Source: Chloroflexota bacterium
GTDB taxonomy: Bacteria > Chloroflexota > Dehalococcoidia > GIF9 > AB-539-J10
Direction of reading: 5' to 3'
Assembly: GCA_020346965.1 (NCBI GenBank)
Contig: CP070793.1
Span: 813,455-820,152 of the forward strand
DNA length: 6,698 bases
Below the pieces are notes generated by a model. That model saw only the letters and a program-made list of their open reading frames with translations, did not search any database and was not told the DNA's origin. Each line of letters opens with the position of its first letter. Position 1 is the stretch's first letter. Positions 1-5,904 of this stretch are shown here, piece by piece. The translations under genes and the position numbers were made by a program.

Positions 1-194
1 CTCTGGTCCACGCCTTCGTCTCTCAGGGAATGAATATCGGTGCAGGGATGGTCCTCTTACTGGTGGGACCGATTACCAGTTGGGGCACCATCCTGGTTCT
101 CAGGAAGCAATTCGGTGGCAGGATTTTGGCTATCTATCTGGTGGTCGTCTGTGTGTTATCTCTTGTTTTGGGCTACTGTTTTTCGCTGATATAG
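1..194 (+). CDS. C-terminal end of a membrane permease, probably YraQ/ArsP (DUF318) type; 5' end outside window
   Basis: The open frame begins at base 3 and runs 63 codons to a TAG at 192-194. It is strongly hydrophobic, with two likely membrane segments: one around the motif GPITSWGTILVLRK and one formed by the last ~23 residues, ending in GYCFSLI. The order small/Gly-Pro segment, short basic loop (LRKQFGG), then a final helix resembles the C-terminal end of the predicted permease family that includes ArsP and YraQ, where a GPxTS-like motif precedes the last helices. The family call rests on this short tail only, so another polytopic transporter is possible. The substrate cannot be read from the sequence. 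The stop lies 90 bases before the next start, so co-transcription with the downstream cluster is possible but not shown. Confidence 0.55.
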   Translation, partial: LVHAFVSQGMNIGAGMVLLLVGPITSWGTILVLRKQFGGRILAIYLVVVCVLSLVLGYCFSLI

Positions 195-242
195 TGGTAT
201 CTGGTACAACAAAATGAATACCAGCTGCTAATTATGTATAAT
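195..242 (+). promoter_or_regulatory. Possible promoter -10 (TATAAT) and nearby inverted repeats
   Basis: A perfect TATAAT lies at 237-242, directly preceded by TG. There is no convincing -35 box 16-18 bases upstream. Just before it, TGGTAT (195-200) can pair with ATACCA (218-223), or CTGGTA (201-206) with TACCAG (219-224). These are mutually exclusive short stems and neither has a U tract. If the -10 is real, transcription would start near 249, which supports translation starting at 285 rather than at the upstream ATG at 234. The evidence is motif-only. Confidence 0.3.
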
Positions 243-284
243 TATGGATCTTTTGCTTCCGGGTCGGGACATGAGGAACAGGAC

Positions 285-1031
285 ATGTTAACGAAGAATG
301 ATTTAGCCAGATACGAACGCCAGATTTTGTACCCGGACCTTGGCGAAAAGGGTCAAGAAAAACTCAAGCAGTCCCATGTAGTGGTAGCAGGACTCGGGGG
401 ATTGGGATGTGCTGCCTCTCTGTATTTGACGTGTGCCGGTATAGGCCATATCACCCTGATAGACTGTGACCGTGTGGAACTGTCCAATTTAAACCGACAG
501 ATCCTCTATTACGATCAAGATATCGGAGAGCAAAAGCCCTTTTCGGCAGCTCAGAAGCTAGCCAAATTGAATCCCTCAATAGAGGTCACTCCTGTTTTCA
601 ACAAGATTACTGCGCAGAATGCCAGAGAGATTATCAAAGGAGCAAATCTGGTAATAGATGGGATGGATAATTTCAAGACCAGATTTATTATTAACAAGGC
701 ATGTGTTGCTGAAGGAATACCCTTCATCCACGGCGGTGTCCATGGGCTCTTTGGCGAGGTTACTACTATACTTCCGGGAAGGACCCCCTGCCTCACCTGT
801 ATTTTTCCTGAATTTCCACGTGGTCAACTAGCACTTCCTGTTTTTGGCGTAACGCCGGCATTGATTGCCATCTTACAGGTGACAGAAGCGATTAAACTCC
901 TTGCCGGGTTCGGGTCCTTGCTAACAGGGAAGATGTTATATTTCAATGGCGAGACGATGGAGTTCACATCATGCGACGTGACGAAGAACCAAAAATGCAG
1001 GGTCTGCGGGACAGAGGAAGTCCAAAAATGA
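285..1031 (+). CDS. ThiF/MoeB/HesA-family E1-like adenylyltransferase acting on a MoaD/ThiS-like sulfur carrier
   Basis: This 248-residue protein has the E1-like Rossmann fold seen in MoeB and ThiF, which adenylate the C-terminal glycine of a small ubiquitin-like sulfur carrier in the cytoplasm. Visible motifs are RYERQI (9-14, the arginine finger), the nucleotide loop GLGGLG (36-41), DCD (60-62), NLNRQ (68-72), Lys84, DGMDN (125-129), and two zinc-binding pairs, Cys169/Cys172 and Cys238/Cys241. The crossover loop that in MoeB and ThiF usually carries a cysteine (pattern C-x-x-x-G-V) reads LALPVFGV here, with no cysteine. I chose the ATG at 285 because GAGGA sits 7 bases upstream and the protein then begins like family members. 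An in-frame ATG at 234 would add 17 residues but has no ribosome site. The end overlaps the carrier gene by 4 bases (ATGA), which strongly suggests they are partners. I cannot separate MoeB, ThiF and other subgroups, so no symbol is given. Confidence 0.9.
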   Translation: MLTKNDLARYERQILYPDLGEKGQEKLKQSHVVVAGLGGLGCAASLYLTCAGIGHITLIDCDRVELSNLNRQILYYDQDIGEQKPFSAAQKLAKLNPSIEVTPVFNKITAQNAREIIKGANLVIDGMDNFKTRFIINKACVAEGIPFIHGGVHGLFGEVTTILPGRTPCLTCIFPEFPRGQLALPVFGVTPALIAILQVTEAIKLLAGFGSLLTGKMLYFNGETMEFTSCDVTKNQKCRVCGTEEVQK

Positions 1032-1300
1032 GCATCACGGTGAAGCTTCATCCAATTCTGCAGAACCTTGCCGGAGGGCAGGAGATGGTTGAAGTAACCG
1101 GTCATACTACTGGTGAATGCCTTGAGGACCTGGAAAGTCGCTTTCCTGTTATCAAGCAATTGATTCGTGATAATCGAGGGGAGTTACGTCGCTATTGTGA
1201 AATTCTTGTAAACTCCAAATCTACTTACCCGCGGGAGCTAACTACACCCGTTAAAGACGGAGACCAGATTGATATTATGATTTTCGTTGCTGGCGGATAA
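1028..1300 (+). CDS. MoaD/ThiS-like ubiquitin-fold sulfur carrier protein
   Basis: A 90-residue protein ending in IMIFVAGG, the Gly-Gly tail that E1-like enzymes adenylate and that then carries sulfur as a thiocarboxylate. The N-terminus (SITVKLHPILQNLAGG) is the first beta-hairpin of the fold, and VKDGDQIDIMIFVAGG is the typical last strand plus tail of MoaD-type proteins. Members of the family are usually about 65-95 residues long, so it is full length. The start at 1028 overlaps the stop of the E1-like gene, with an AGAGGAAG ribosome site just upstream. A longer in-frame start at 971 would lie inside the E1 gene and is unlikely. No MoaE partner is present in the window, so the sulfur could go to molybdopterin or tungstopterin, to thiamine, or to another acceptor. 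The MOSC neighbour favours cofactor sulfur chemistry. Confidence 0.88.
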   Translation: MSITVKLHPILQNLAGGQEMVEVTGHTTGECLEDLESRFPVIKQLIRDNRGELRRYCEILVNSKSTYPRELTTPVKDGDQIDIMIFVAGG

Positions 1301-1326
1301 TCGTAGAAGCAAATGCTAATGACTAC

Positions 1327-1773
1327 ATGGCTAAAATAATTGCAGTCTGTAAGAGTGAGGAGAAAGGCACCAGAAAGGAAGCCGTAGCTGAAGGTATTCT
1401 CAGGGAAGACCATGGCTTAGTTGGGGATGCCCATGCTGATTGCTGTGTCCATCGCCAAGTGAGTCTCCTTGGCATGGAAAGTATCGGTAAGATCAAAAAG
1501 CTGGGCTTCGAGGTAGGTCCCGGCGATTTTGCTGAAAACCTGACCACACAGGGGCTTGACCTGCCATCCCTGCCTCTAGGCACAAAAATAGCCATTGGCA
1601 AGGACATCCTCCTTGAGATTACCCAGATTGGCAAGGAGTGCCACAGGGGTTGCGCTATCTACCAGGAGATAGGAAAATGCATCATGCCTAAGGAGGGAAT
1701 ATTCGCCAGGGTGGTTCAGGGCGGCCCTGTTCGGGCCGGAGATGATATAAGGATAGACACGAATGGAAAATAG
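1327..1773 (+). CDS. Small MOSC-domain protein (molybdenum/tungsten cofactor-linked)
   Basis: A stand-alone MOSC domain of 148 residues. MOSC domains are found in molybdenum cofactor sulfurases and in proteins that handle cofactor or persulfide sulfur. Family-type features seen are VGDAHA (32-37), HRQVSLL (42-48), VGPGDFAENLTTQG (63-76), and IGKECHRGC (101-109) containing the candidate sulfur-carrying Cys105. The last is followed by Cys118 and the motif MPKEGIFARVVQGG (120-133). The layout resembles the MOSC half of MoaB-MOSC proteins, but no MoaB part is present. Between GDAHA and HRQ there is an Asp-Cys-Cys-Val stretch where relatives, as I recall them, usually have a shorter Gly/Trp-type linker. 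It starts 26 bases after the carrier gene with only a weak ribosome site (AGAAG), and its end overlaps nadA by 11 bases. The substrate is unknown. Confidence 0.85.
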   Translation: MAKIIAVCKSEEKGTRKEAVAEGILREDHGLVGDAHADCCVHRQVSLLGMESIGKIKKLGFEVGPGDFAENLTTQGLDLPSLPLGTKIAIGKDILLEITQIGKECHRGCAIYQEIGKCIMPKEGIFARVVQGGPVRAGDDIRIDTNGK

Positions 1774-2686
1774 GGATGCCGGACTGGTAGAGAAAATCTC
1801 TGCCCTCAGGAAAAGAAGAAATGCTGTTCTTCTTGTCCACAACTATCAGCTTGGTGAGGTCCAGGACATAGCCGACTTTATCGGCGATTCCCTGGATCTG
1901 AGCCAGAGGGCTGCCGAAACCGATGCCGATGTAATCGTGTTCTGCGGCGTCCATTTTATGGCGGAAACAGCCTCCATCCTCTGCCCTGATAACGTGATCT
2001 TGCTTCCCGATATAAACGCCGGCTGCCCCATGGCGAATATGATTACTGCGGAACGCTTGCGGGCGAAGAAGAAAGAACATCCGAAAGCAGCAGTGGTCTG
2101 TTATGTCAACTCCTCGGCCGAAGTCAAGGCGGAATCAGATATCTGCTGTACTTCAGCCAATGCCGTCAGGGTCGTGGAAAGCCTGGATGCCGAGGAGATA
2201 CTATTCGTCCCCGACCAGTATCTCGGGCATTACGTTTCGACCAAGACAAGCAAAAAGATGATTCTCTGGCCCGGCTTCTGCCCCACCCACGTCAGGATAA
2301 AGCCCGAGAGGATAAAGGAACTGAAGAAAGAGTATCCTCAAGCCAAGGTGGTGGTCCATCCGGAGTGCACGCCCGAAGTAATCGCTCTTGCCGACGAAGT
2401 GCTAAGTACCAGCGGGATGTGCAAGTATGCTCAGAGGGATGAGGTCAGAGAGATGGTTGTGGGTACAGAGATGGGTATAATACACCGGCTTAAAAAGGAG
2501 AATCCGGGCAAGAAGTTCATCCCTATTTCCGAGCAGGCAATTTGCCCCAACATGAAATGGATTACGCTGGAGAAAGTCCTGTGGGCGCTGGAGGAAATGA
2601 GCCCTGAGGTCAAGGTCCCTGAGGGAATTCGTGTCAGAGCTAAAGCTGCCGTGGACAAGATGCTCGAGATAGGACGGGAATCGTGA
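1763..2686 (+). CDS. nadA: Quinolinate synthase (NadA), 4Fe-4S enzyme of NAD biosynthesis
   Basis: NadA condenses iminoaspartate with dihydroxyacetone phosphate to give quinolinate, the second step of de novo NAD synthesis in the cytoplasm. The 307-residue length matches the compact three-domain form. Characteristic segments are LLVHNYQLGEVQD (23-35), GDSLDLS (41-47), FCGVHFMAETA (60-70), NAGCPMA (85-91), CCTSANA (128-134), VPDQYLG (149-155), WPGFCPTH (169-176), HPECTPEV (199-206), STSGM (215-219) and ISEQAICPNMK (255-265). The three expected cluster ligands are Cys88, Cys173 and Cys261. The enzyme needs an intact oxygen-sensitive 4Fe-4S cluster. The ATG at 1763 lies inside the end of the MOSC gene, with AAGGA about 10 bases upstream. 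The stop overlaps the cutA start. nadB and nadC are not in the window, so the pathway must be completed elsewhere or differently. Confidence 0.97.
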   Translation: MENRDAGLVEKISALRKRRNAVLLVHNYQLGEVQDIADFIGDSLDLSQRAAETDADVIVFCGVHFMAETASILCPDNVILLPDINAGCPMANMITAERLRAKKKEHPKAAVVCYVNSSAEVKAESDICCTSANAVRVVESLDAEEILFVPDQYLGHYVSTKTSKKMILWPGFCPTHVRIKPERIKELKKEYPQAKVVVHPECTPEVIALADEVLSTSGMCKYAQRDEVREMVVGTEMGIIHRLKKENPGKKFIPISEQAICPNMKWITLEKVLWALEEMSPEVKVPEGIRVRAKAAVDKMLEIGRES

Positions 2687-3006
2687 AGAAAACAGACAGG
2701 ATAATTGCCCTTATCACTACCGGCAGTGAGGAAGAAGCCCATACTATTGCAGAGCTCCTGGTCAAGGGGAAAAAGGCTGCCTGCGTAAATATCGTGCCGG
2801 CCGTGGACTCGCTCTTCTGGTGGGAGGGCAAGATTGAGTCCGCCCGGGAGAACCTCTTACTGGTTAAGACCAAAGCATCGCTATTTCCCGAAATAGTTGA
2901 GATGGTCAAAGGAGTGCACAGTTATGAAGTCCCGGAAATCATCGCCCTGCCCATTATTGCCGGCAGCGAGGATTACCTCAAGTGGCTGGATGCTGCCTGC
3001 CAGTAA
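2683..3006 (+). CDS. cutA: CutA1-family protein (divalent cation tolerance family)
   Basis: A 107-residue protein of typical CutA length. CutA is a very stable ferredoxin-like trimer, linked historically to divalent metal tolerance, but its real role is unsettled. Diagnostic stretches are ITTGSEEEAHTIAELL (11-26), KAACVNIVPAVDSLFWWEGKIE (31-52, with Cys34 and the Trp-Trp-Glu-Gly core), LLLVKT (58-63), HSYEVPEIIALPI (79-91) and DYLKWL (97-102). It starts with GTG at 2683, which overlaps the nadA stop in a GTGA junction. The only upstream ribosome site is a loose AGGACGGG, so translation is probably coupled to nadA. It is the last gene of the tight cluster. I see no clear hairpin terminator after it. 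Confidence 0.95.
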   Translation: MKKTDRIIALITTGSEEEAHTIAELLVKGKKAACVNIVPAVDSLFWWEGKIESARENLLLVKTKASLFPEIVEMVKGVHSYEVPEIIALPIIAGSEDYLKWLDAACQ

Positions 3007-3045
3007 GAGCATCCTCGATAGCACGCCTTCACAGCAGAAGTCTAT

Positions 3046-3074
3046 TTGACAGTTGGCAACACCGGTGTTAATAT
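3046..3074 (+). promoter_or_regulatory. Predicted sigma-70-type promoter for the acylase unit
   Basis: A perfect TTGACA -35 box (3046-3051) is followed after 17 bases by TAATAT (3069-3074), which matches 4 of 6 positions of the -10 consensus. A perfect TATAAT occurs at 3072-3077, but its spacing of 20 is poorer. Transcription would start near 3081-3083. The site lies 40 bases after the cutA stop, so it fits a new transcription unit. Confidence 0.55.
3058..3069. promoter_or_regulatory. Perfect 12-base palindrome in the promoter spacer: putative operator
   Basis: AACACCGGTGTT is its own reverse complement. It lies between the predicted -35 and -10 boxes and touches the -10 by one base. A dimeric repressor bound there would block RNA polymerase. 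No regulator gene is in the window and I know no named regulator for this site, so the operator role is inference from position and symmetry. Confidence 0.4.
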
Positions 3075-3106
3075 AATCGACGCGGTATTCCACTGGGGGT
3101 GAGTGT

Positions 3107-3211
3107 ATGCATCAAAGTTCTGAGTGGCTGTTCCGTGGGTTCAATTCTACCCATGTCACCGCGTTAGATCGATTCTCTTCTTCACACCGAAATTTGCATA
3201 CTGCGGTTTGA
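3107..3211 (+). CDS. Short ORF of 34 codons in the acylase leader; possible leader peptide
   Basis: ATG at 3107 opens a 34-residue frame ending in TGA at 3209-3211. The peptide starts MHQSSEWLFRGF and is Ser/His-rich, with no membrane segment and no family I recognise. Just upstream, GGGGGTGA (3095-3102) can pair with the 16S anti-SD, one position being a G-U wobble, though only 4 bases separate it from the ATG. The start is about 25 bases after the predicted transcription start, the classical place for a leader peptide. It could equally be chance. The parallel short ORF at 6157-6228 raises interest slightly. Confidence 0.22.
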   Translation: MHQSSEWLFRGFNSTHVTALDRFSSSHRNLHTAV

Positions 3212-3234
3212 CGGCCGAACCAAAACTCAATCGC

Positions 3235-3267
3235 ATGAAACAACGAAAGGAGGTGAAATCCGGCTAA
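3235..3267 (+). promoter_or_regulatory. Ten-codon mini-ORF enclosing a strong SD-like site
   Basis: ATG at 3235 encodes MKQRKEVKSG and then TAA. The frame itself contains AAAGGAGGTGA, an almost full-length complement to the 3' end of 16S rRNA, with no proper start at normal spacing after it. It could be a ribosome standby or loading site, or a remnant. There is no ribosome site in front of the ATG, so translation is doubtful. Confidence 0.18.
3242..3255 (+). repeat. Shared 14-mer AACGAAAGGAGGTG, copy 1
   Basis: An identical 14-base copy occurs at 6286-6299, in the leader of the substrate-binding protein gene. The core is an extended SD sequence, so part of the identity is expected. Neither copy sits at normal distance before the annotated gene start. 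Confidence 0.5.
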
Positions 3268-3307
3268 ATAACTGACTCAAAGAAGCAATAGTACTAAGAC
3301 AAACTAA

Positions 3308-3321
3308 GGAAAAGGAGGATA
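3308..3321 (+). promoter_or_regulatory. Ribosome binding site of the acylase, within a shared 14-mer GGAAAAGGAGGATA
   Basis: AAAAGGAGG ends 7 bases before the ATG at 3326 and fixes that start. The same 14 bases recur at 6144-6157 in front of the short ORF in the next leader. Confidence 0.75.
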
Positions 3322-3325
3322 AGGT

Positions 3326-5770
3326 ATGAAAAAAGCATTACTAGCAATAGTAGCTGTGCTCTTGATTGCCAGTATAGGCTTTGCGTGCGGGCCGGGACCA
3401 GAACCTGAACCTGAACCTGAGGAGCGGTGCACTATCATCAGAGACAATTTCGGGGTGCCCCATGTCTTCGCAGACACCAAAGCGGACCTGGCCTATGGAG
3501 CCGGCTATGCCATGGCTCAGGACAGGCTGTGGCAGGCAGATGTTCTCAGGCGAGCAGCCAAGGGGCGTCTTGCCGAGTTCGGCCTGGCATCAGTAGGGGA
3601 AGATGCCGCCACCAGAACACTGTGGTATAGCGAGGCGGAGTTGCAGCAGATTTATGATGAATGGGACCCCGGCACAGGCAACGAACACCTCAAGCCAATG
3701 ATTGAGGCTTACGTAGAAGGCATCAACACTTACATCGGGGAAGCCCGGATCAACCTGGCACTGATGCCTATCGAATACTTCGGGTCAGGCTTGATCGATC
3801 AGCTCGAGGATTTCTCCGTTACCGACGTGGTAGGCCTAACGGTGTTGATGGGGTGGAGATTTGGCGGATGTGGAGGCAACGAAGCCGACTTCTACGAGGC
3901 TCTGCTTACACTCCAGGCTATGCATGGAGCAACGCTCGGCGGAGCCATTTGGCAGGATTTATTCCCCCTGGACGACGCTGGAGCGCCTGTGACGATACCA
4001 GGCTCGGGTTGCGCGGGACCTCTTTCCACTGGCGTAGCTTCGCTGGATATTCCCGACAACTTCAGCGGGATCCTGCAGCAATATAAGGATTTCTGGGCGA
4101 GTCAGGACGCGCTTTTCAAGTCGCTGGGCATACCGACCAAATTCGGAAGCAACGCCGTCCCCGTCAGTGGCGACCTGTCGGCCAGCGGGCATCCAATGGA
4201 GCTGGGGGGACCGCAGATGGGTTACTCGATTCCTCAAATTGTCTGGGATCTGGGGCTGCACGGGGCCGGAATCAATGCCCAGGGTATGGCAATCCCTGGT
4301 TCCGGTCCATTCATTTTGATCGGTGTCAGCGACTATGGCGCCTGGACATCGACCACGGGCTCCTCGGACAACATGGATATCCGCATCCTGGACTTGAATC
4401 CTATGAACCCGTTCCAGTACTGGCACGACGGTGCCTGGGTTGATATGGAGGCAAGAATCGAGACAATCTATGATTCGGACGGGATTGCCCATAACGAGAC
4501 CTGTTATCGCTCCCTATATGGCCCCATTGTTTCCCTCGATCCGGGTGAGAATATGGCGGTCACCTTACATGTCCCCTTCTACAAGGACGAGATTGCTTAC
4601 GAGCAGGGCTGGGAGATGTTCCAGGAAGCAACAAACATCGCCGAGTTTGAAACAGCAGTGGATCATGTTGGGTGTAACCACAACTTCTACTGGGCAGACA
4701 CGGCAGGCAATATAGGCTACTGGCATGCCGGGCGCTTCCCCATAAAGCCGATGGGTGCCGACCGCAGATTGCCCCTGTACGGTAACGGAACACAGGAGTG
4801 GGACGGTGTCACTGGCCCTGATGACATACCCAAGTGCATCAACCCCACCCAGGGCTGGCTTGCCAACTGGAACAACAAACCGATCGCCGGCTGGCAATAC
4901 GCCGAGAGCGACTTCCACTGGGGCGAGGGTTTCCGGGTCCAGGTTCTGATGGATGCCATGGCTCTATTCGCGGCGGCAGGAGACCTGACCACGGACGACC
5001 TGAACACGCTTAACCAGATTGGAGGCTACCACAACACTGCCGGAATGAACTTCGCCGGGAACGTGACGGCTGCGGCTCTGGCCAGCGCTAACGCGACACT
5101 GCAGACAGCAGGAAGTTACCTGTACGACTGGGCTACTGCCACACCTCTTCCCGCCAGTTACGTCGACCTGGTATCGCCCATGTACCCTGAGCCGGATCCT
5201 ACATATGATCATCCCGGGCTGACCATCTTCAACGCCTGGTACGACAAAGTCGTTCCCGCAGTCTTCAGCGGCATTCTGCCATCCAATCTCATTAACGAGG
5301 TGAAGGGCAGTTCCAGCCTGTTAACCCGTGTCTTCAGGGAAGATGCCGGTCTCCTCTACCCCACATACCCCTCCGGAGGAACACTGGATAACCTGATTAT
5401 CGACGCGTTAGGGGACGCAGTTGACGAGCTAACGGGCGTATACGGTGCCGACATGTCGACCTGGCTCACCCCGGTGCAGATGCAGAGCTATGATGTGCAG
5501 GGAGCTCTGCCGCAGGCTTTCGAGCATCCACGCATGAACCGCGGTACCTACGGCCATCTTGCTGAGATGTCCACGCCGCAGAATGCGGTGAATGTTATTC
5601 CGCCTGGCACGAGTGGTTTCATGGGCGTAACTTCTCCACCTACACCCAGCCCCCATGCCTACGACCAGGTGGCACTCTACGCGAGCTGGACATACAAACC
5701 CATGCTATACAGTCTAGCAGCAGTCGAGGCTGTGGAAACGTCGCGCACTGTTTTCTACGTTGAGGAGTGA
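3326..5770 (+). CDS. Exported penicillin acylase-family Ntn-hydrolase, penicillin G acylase type, probable lipoprotein
   Basis: An 814-residue precursor, close to the ~846 of E. coli penicillin G acylase. Residues 1-20 are a signal peptide. Cys21 sits in a lipobox-like GFAC, followed by an acidic Pro-Glu linker (22-33). The alpha part has RDNFGVPH (39-46), YGAGYAMAQDRLWQ (57-70), and Arg178-Phe179 with Glu186, comparable to the substrate- and calcium-site residues of E. coli alpha. The self-cleavage site is FG/SNAV, making Ser275 the N-terminal nucleophile of a 540-residue beta chain. Gln297 (beta-23, in GPQMGY), GLHGAG (310-315), the Asp348-x-Met350-Asp351 calcium-site pattern, ANWNN (513-517) and Arg537 all match penicillin G acylase, rather than the His-beta-23 seen in acyl-homoserine-lactone acylases such as PvdQ. 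It hydrolyses amides, releasing an acyl or aromatic acid. The natural substrate is unknown. It starts 320 bases after cutA from its own predicted promoter and ends before a hairpin terminator. Confidence 0.93.
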   Translation: MKKALLAIVAVLLIASIGFACGPGPEPEPEPEERCTIIRDNFGVPHVFADTKADLAYGAGYAMAQDRLWQADVLRRAAKGRLAEFGLASVGEDAATRTLWYSEAELQQIYDEWDPGTGNEHLKPMIEAYVEGINTYIGEARINLALMPIEYFGSGLIDQLEDFSVTDVVGLTVLMGWRFGGCGGNEADFYEALLTLQAMHGATLGGAIWQDLFPLDDAGAPVTIPGSGCAGPLSTGVASLDIPDNFSGILQQYKDFWASQDALFKSLGIPTKFGSNAVPVSGDLSASGHPMELGGPQMGYSIPQIVWDLGLHGAGINAQGMAIPGSGPFILIGVSDYGAWTSTTGSSDNMDIRILDLNPMNPFQYWHDGAWVDMEARIETIYDSDGIAHNETCYRSLYGPIVSLDPGENMAVTLHVPFYKDEIAYEQGWEMFQEATNIAEFETAVDHVGCNHNFYWADTAGNIGYWHAGRFPIKPMGADRRLPLYGNGTQEWDGVTGPDDIPKCINPTQGWLANWNNKPIAGWQYAESDFHWGEGFRVQVLMDAMALFAAAGDLTTDDLNTLNQIGGYHNTAGMNFAGNVTAAALASANATLQTAGSYLYDWATATPLPASYVDLVSPMYPEPDPTYDHPGLTIFNAWYDKVVPAVFSGILPSNLINEVKGSSSLLTRVFREDAGLLYPTYPSGGTLDNLIIDALGDAVDELTGVYGADMSTWLTPVQMQSYDVQGALPQAFEHPRMNRGTYGHLAEMSTPQNAVNVIPPGTSGFMGVTSPPTPSPHAYDQVALYASWTYKPMLYSLAAVEAVETSRTVFYVEE
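3401..3418 (+). repeat. Three tandem GAACCT hexamers coding for a Pro-Glu linker
   Basis: Three perfect copies of GAACCT encode the Glu-Pro steps of the linker just after the lipobox-like cysteine of the acylase. Gain or loss of one unit would keep the reading frame and change only the linker length. Confidence 0.7.
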
Positions 5771-5821
5771 AGCGGTGACCTGATGAGCACAGCTCAATAA
5801 GGTTATCGCAGAGGTTGACTA

Positions 5822-5857
5822 AGAGAGCCGAGGTTTTCCAACCTCGGCTCTCTGTTT
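5822..5857 (+). terminator. Hairpin terminator after the acylase gene
   Basis: AGAGAGCCGAGGTT (5822-5835) pairs perfectly with AACCTCGGCTCTCT (5840-5853) around a TTCC loop, giving a 14-bp GC-rich stem 51 bases after the stop codon. The tail is only GTTT before turning GC-rich, so the U tract is weak. The stem strength still makes termination the best reading. It separates the acylase from the downstream transporter unit. Confidence 0.75.
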
Positions 5858-5868
5858 ACGGCCCGACT

Positions 5869-5904
5869 GTCATTGCGAGGAGCCGAAGGCGACGAAGCAA
5901 TCTC
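5869..5904. repeat. Dispersed short palindromic repeat (REP-like)
   Basis: The element begins GTCATTGCGAGG and ends GCAATCTC. ATTGC near the left end pairs with GCAAT near the right end, and the centre forms GCC-GAA-GGC. I recognise this sequence type as a short interspersed palindrome found many times in intergenic DNA of various bacterial genomes. There is only one copy in this window. It lies 15 bases after the terminator stem, a typical place for such elements. Confidence 0.6.

Larger units (their letters stand above)
3007..3325 (+). other. Intergenic leader region before the acylase gene
   Basis: This 319-base stretch has no large gene. It holds, in order, a promoter-like pair with a palindrome in its spacer, a 34-codon short ORF, a 10-codon ORF containing a very strong SD-like sequence, stop codons in all three frames around 3265-3275, and the acylase ribosome site. 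No convincing tRNA or known riboswitch was recognised. If the promoter is used, the 5' leader of the acylase mRNA would be about 245 bases long. Confidence 0.6.

Noticed and set aside
234..284. Extended N-terminus of the E1-like protein from ATG at 234
   Set aside because: There is no ribosome site, the codons overlap a possible -10 box, and family members start near residue 18 of that longer version.
2457..2481. TATAAT inside nadA as an internal promoter
   Set aside because: The best -35 candidate (TTGTGG) is only 13 bases upstream, and the motif lies within conserved coding sequence.
3112..3180. tRNA-like T-arm (GGGTTCAATTCTACCC) and a T-box-like ACCGCG in the acylase leader
   Set aside because: The loop is the wrong size for a T-arm, no other tRNA arms can be formed, and the T-box consensus is matched only in its last six bases.
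3959..4492. 177-codon frame on the minus strand inside the acylase gene
   Set aside because: It is antisense to strongly conserved catalytic segments and its translation resembles no family. It is best explained as a shadow of a high-GC coding strand.
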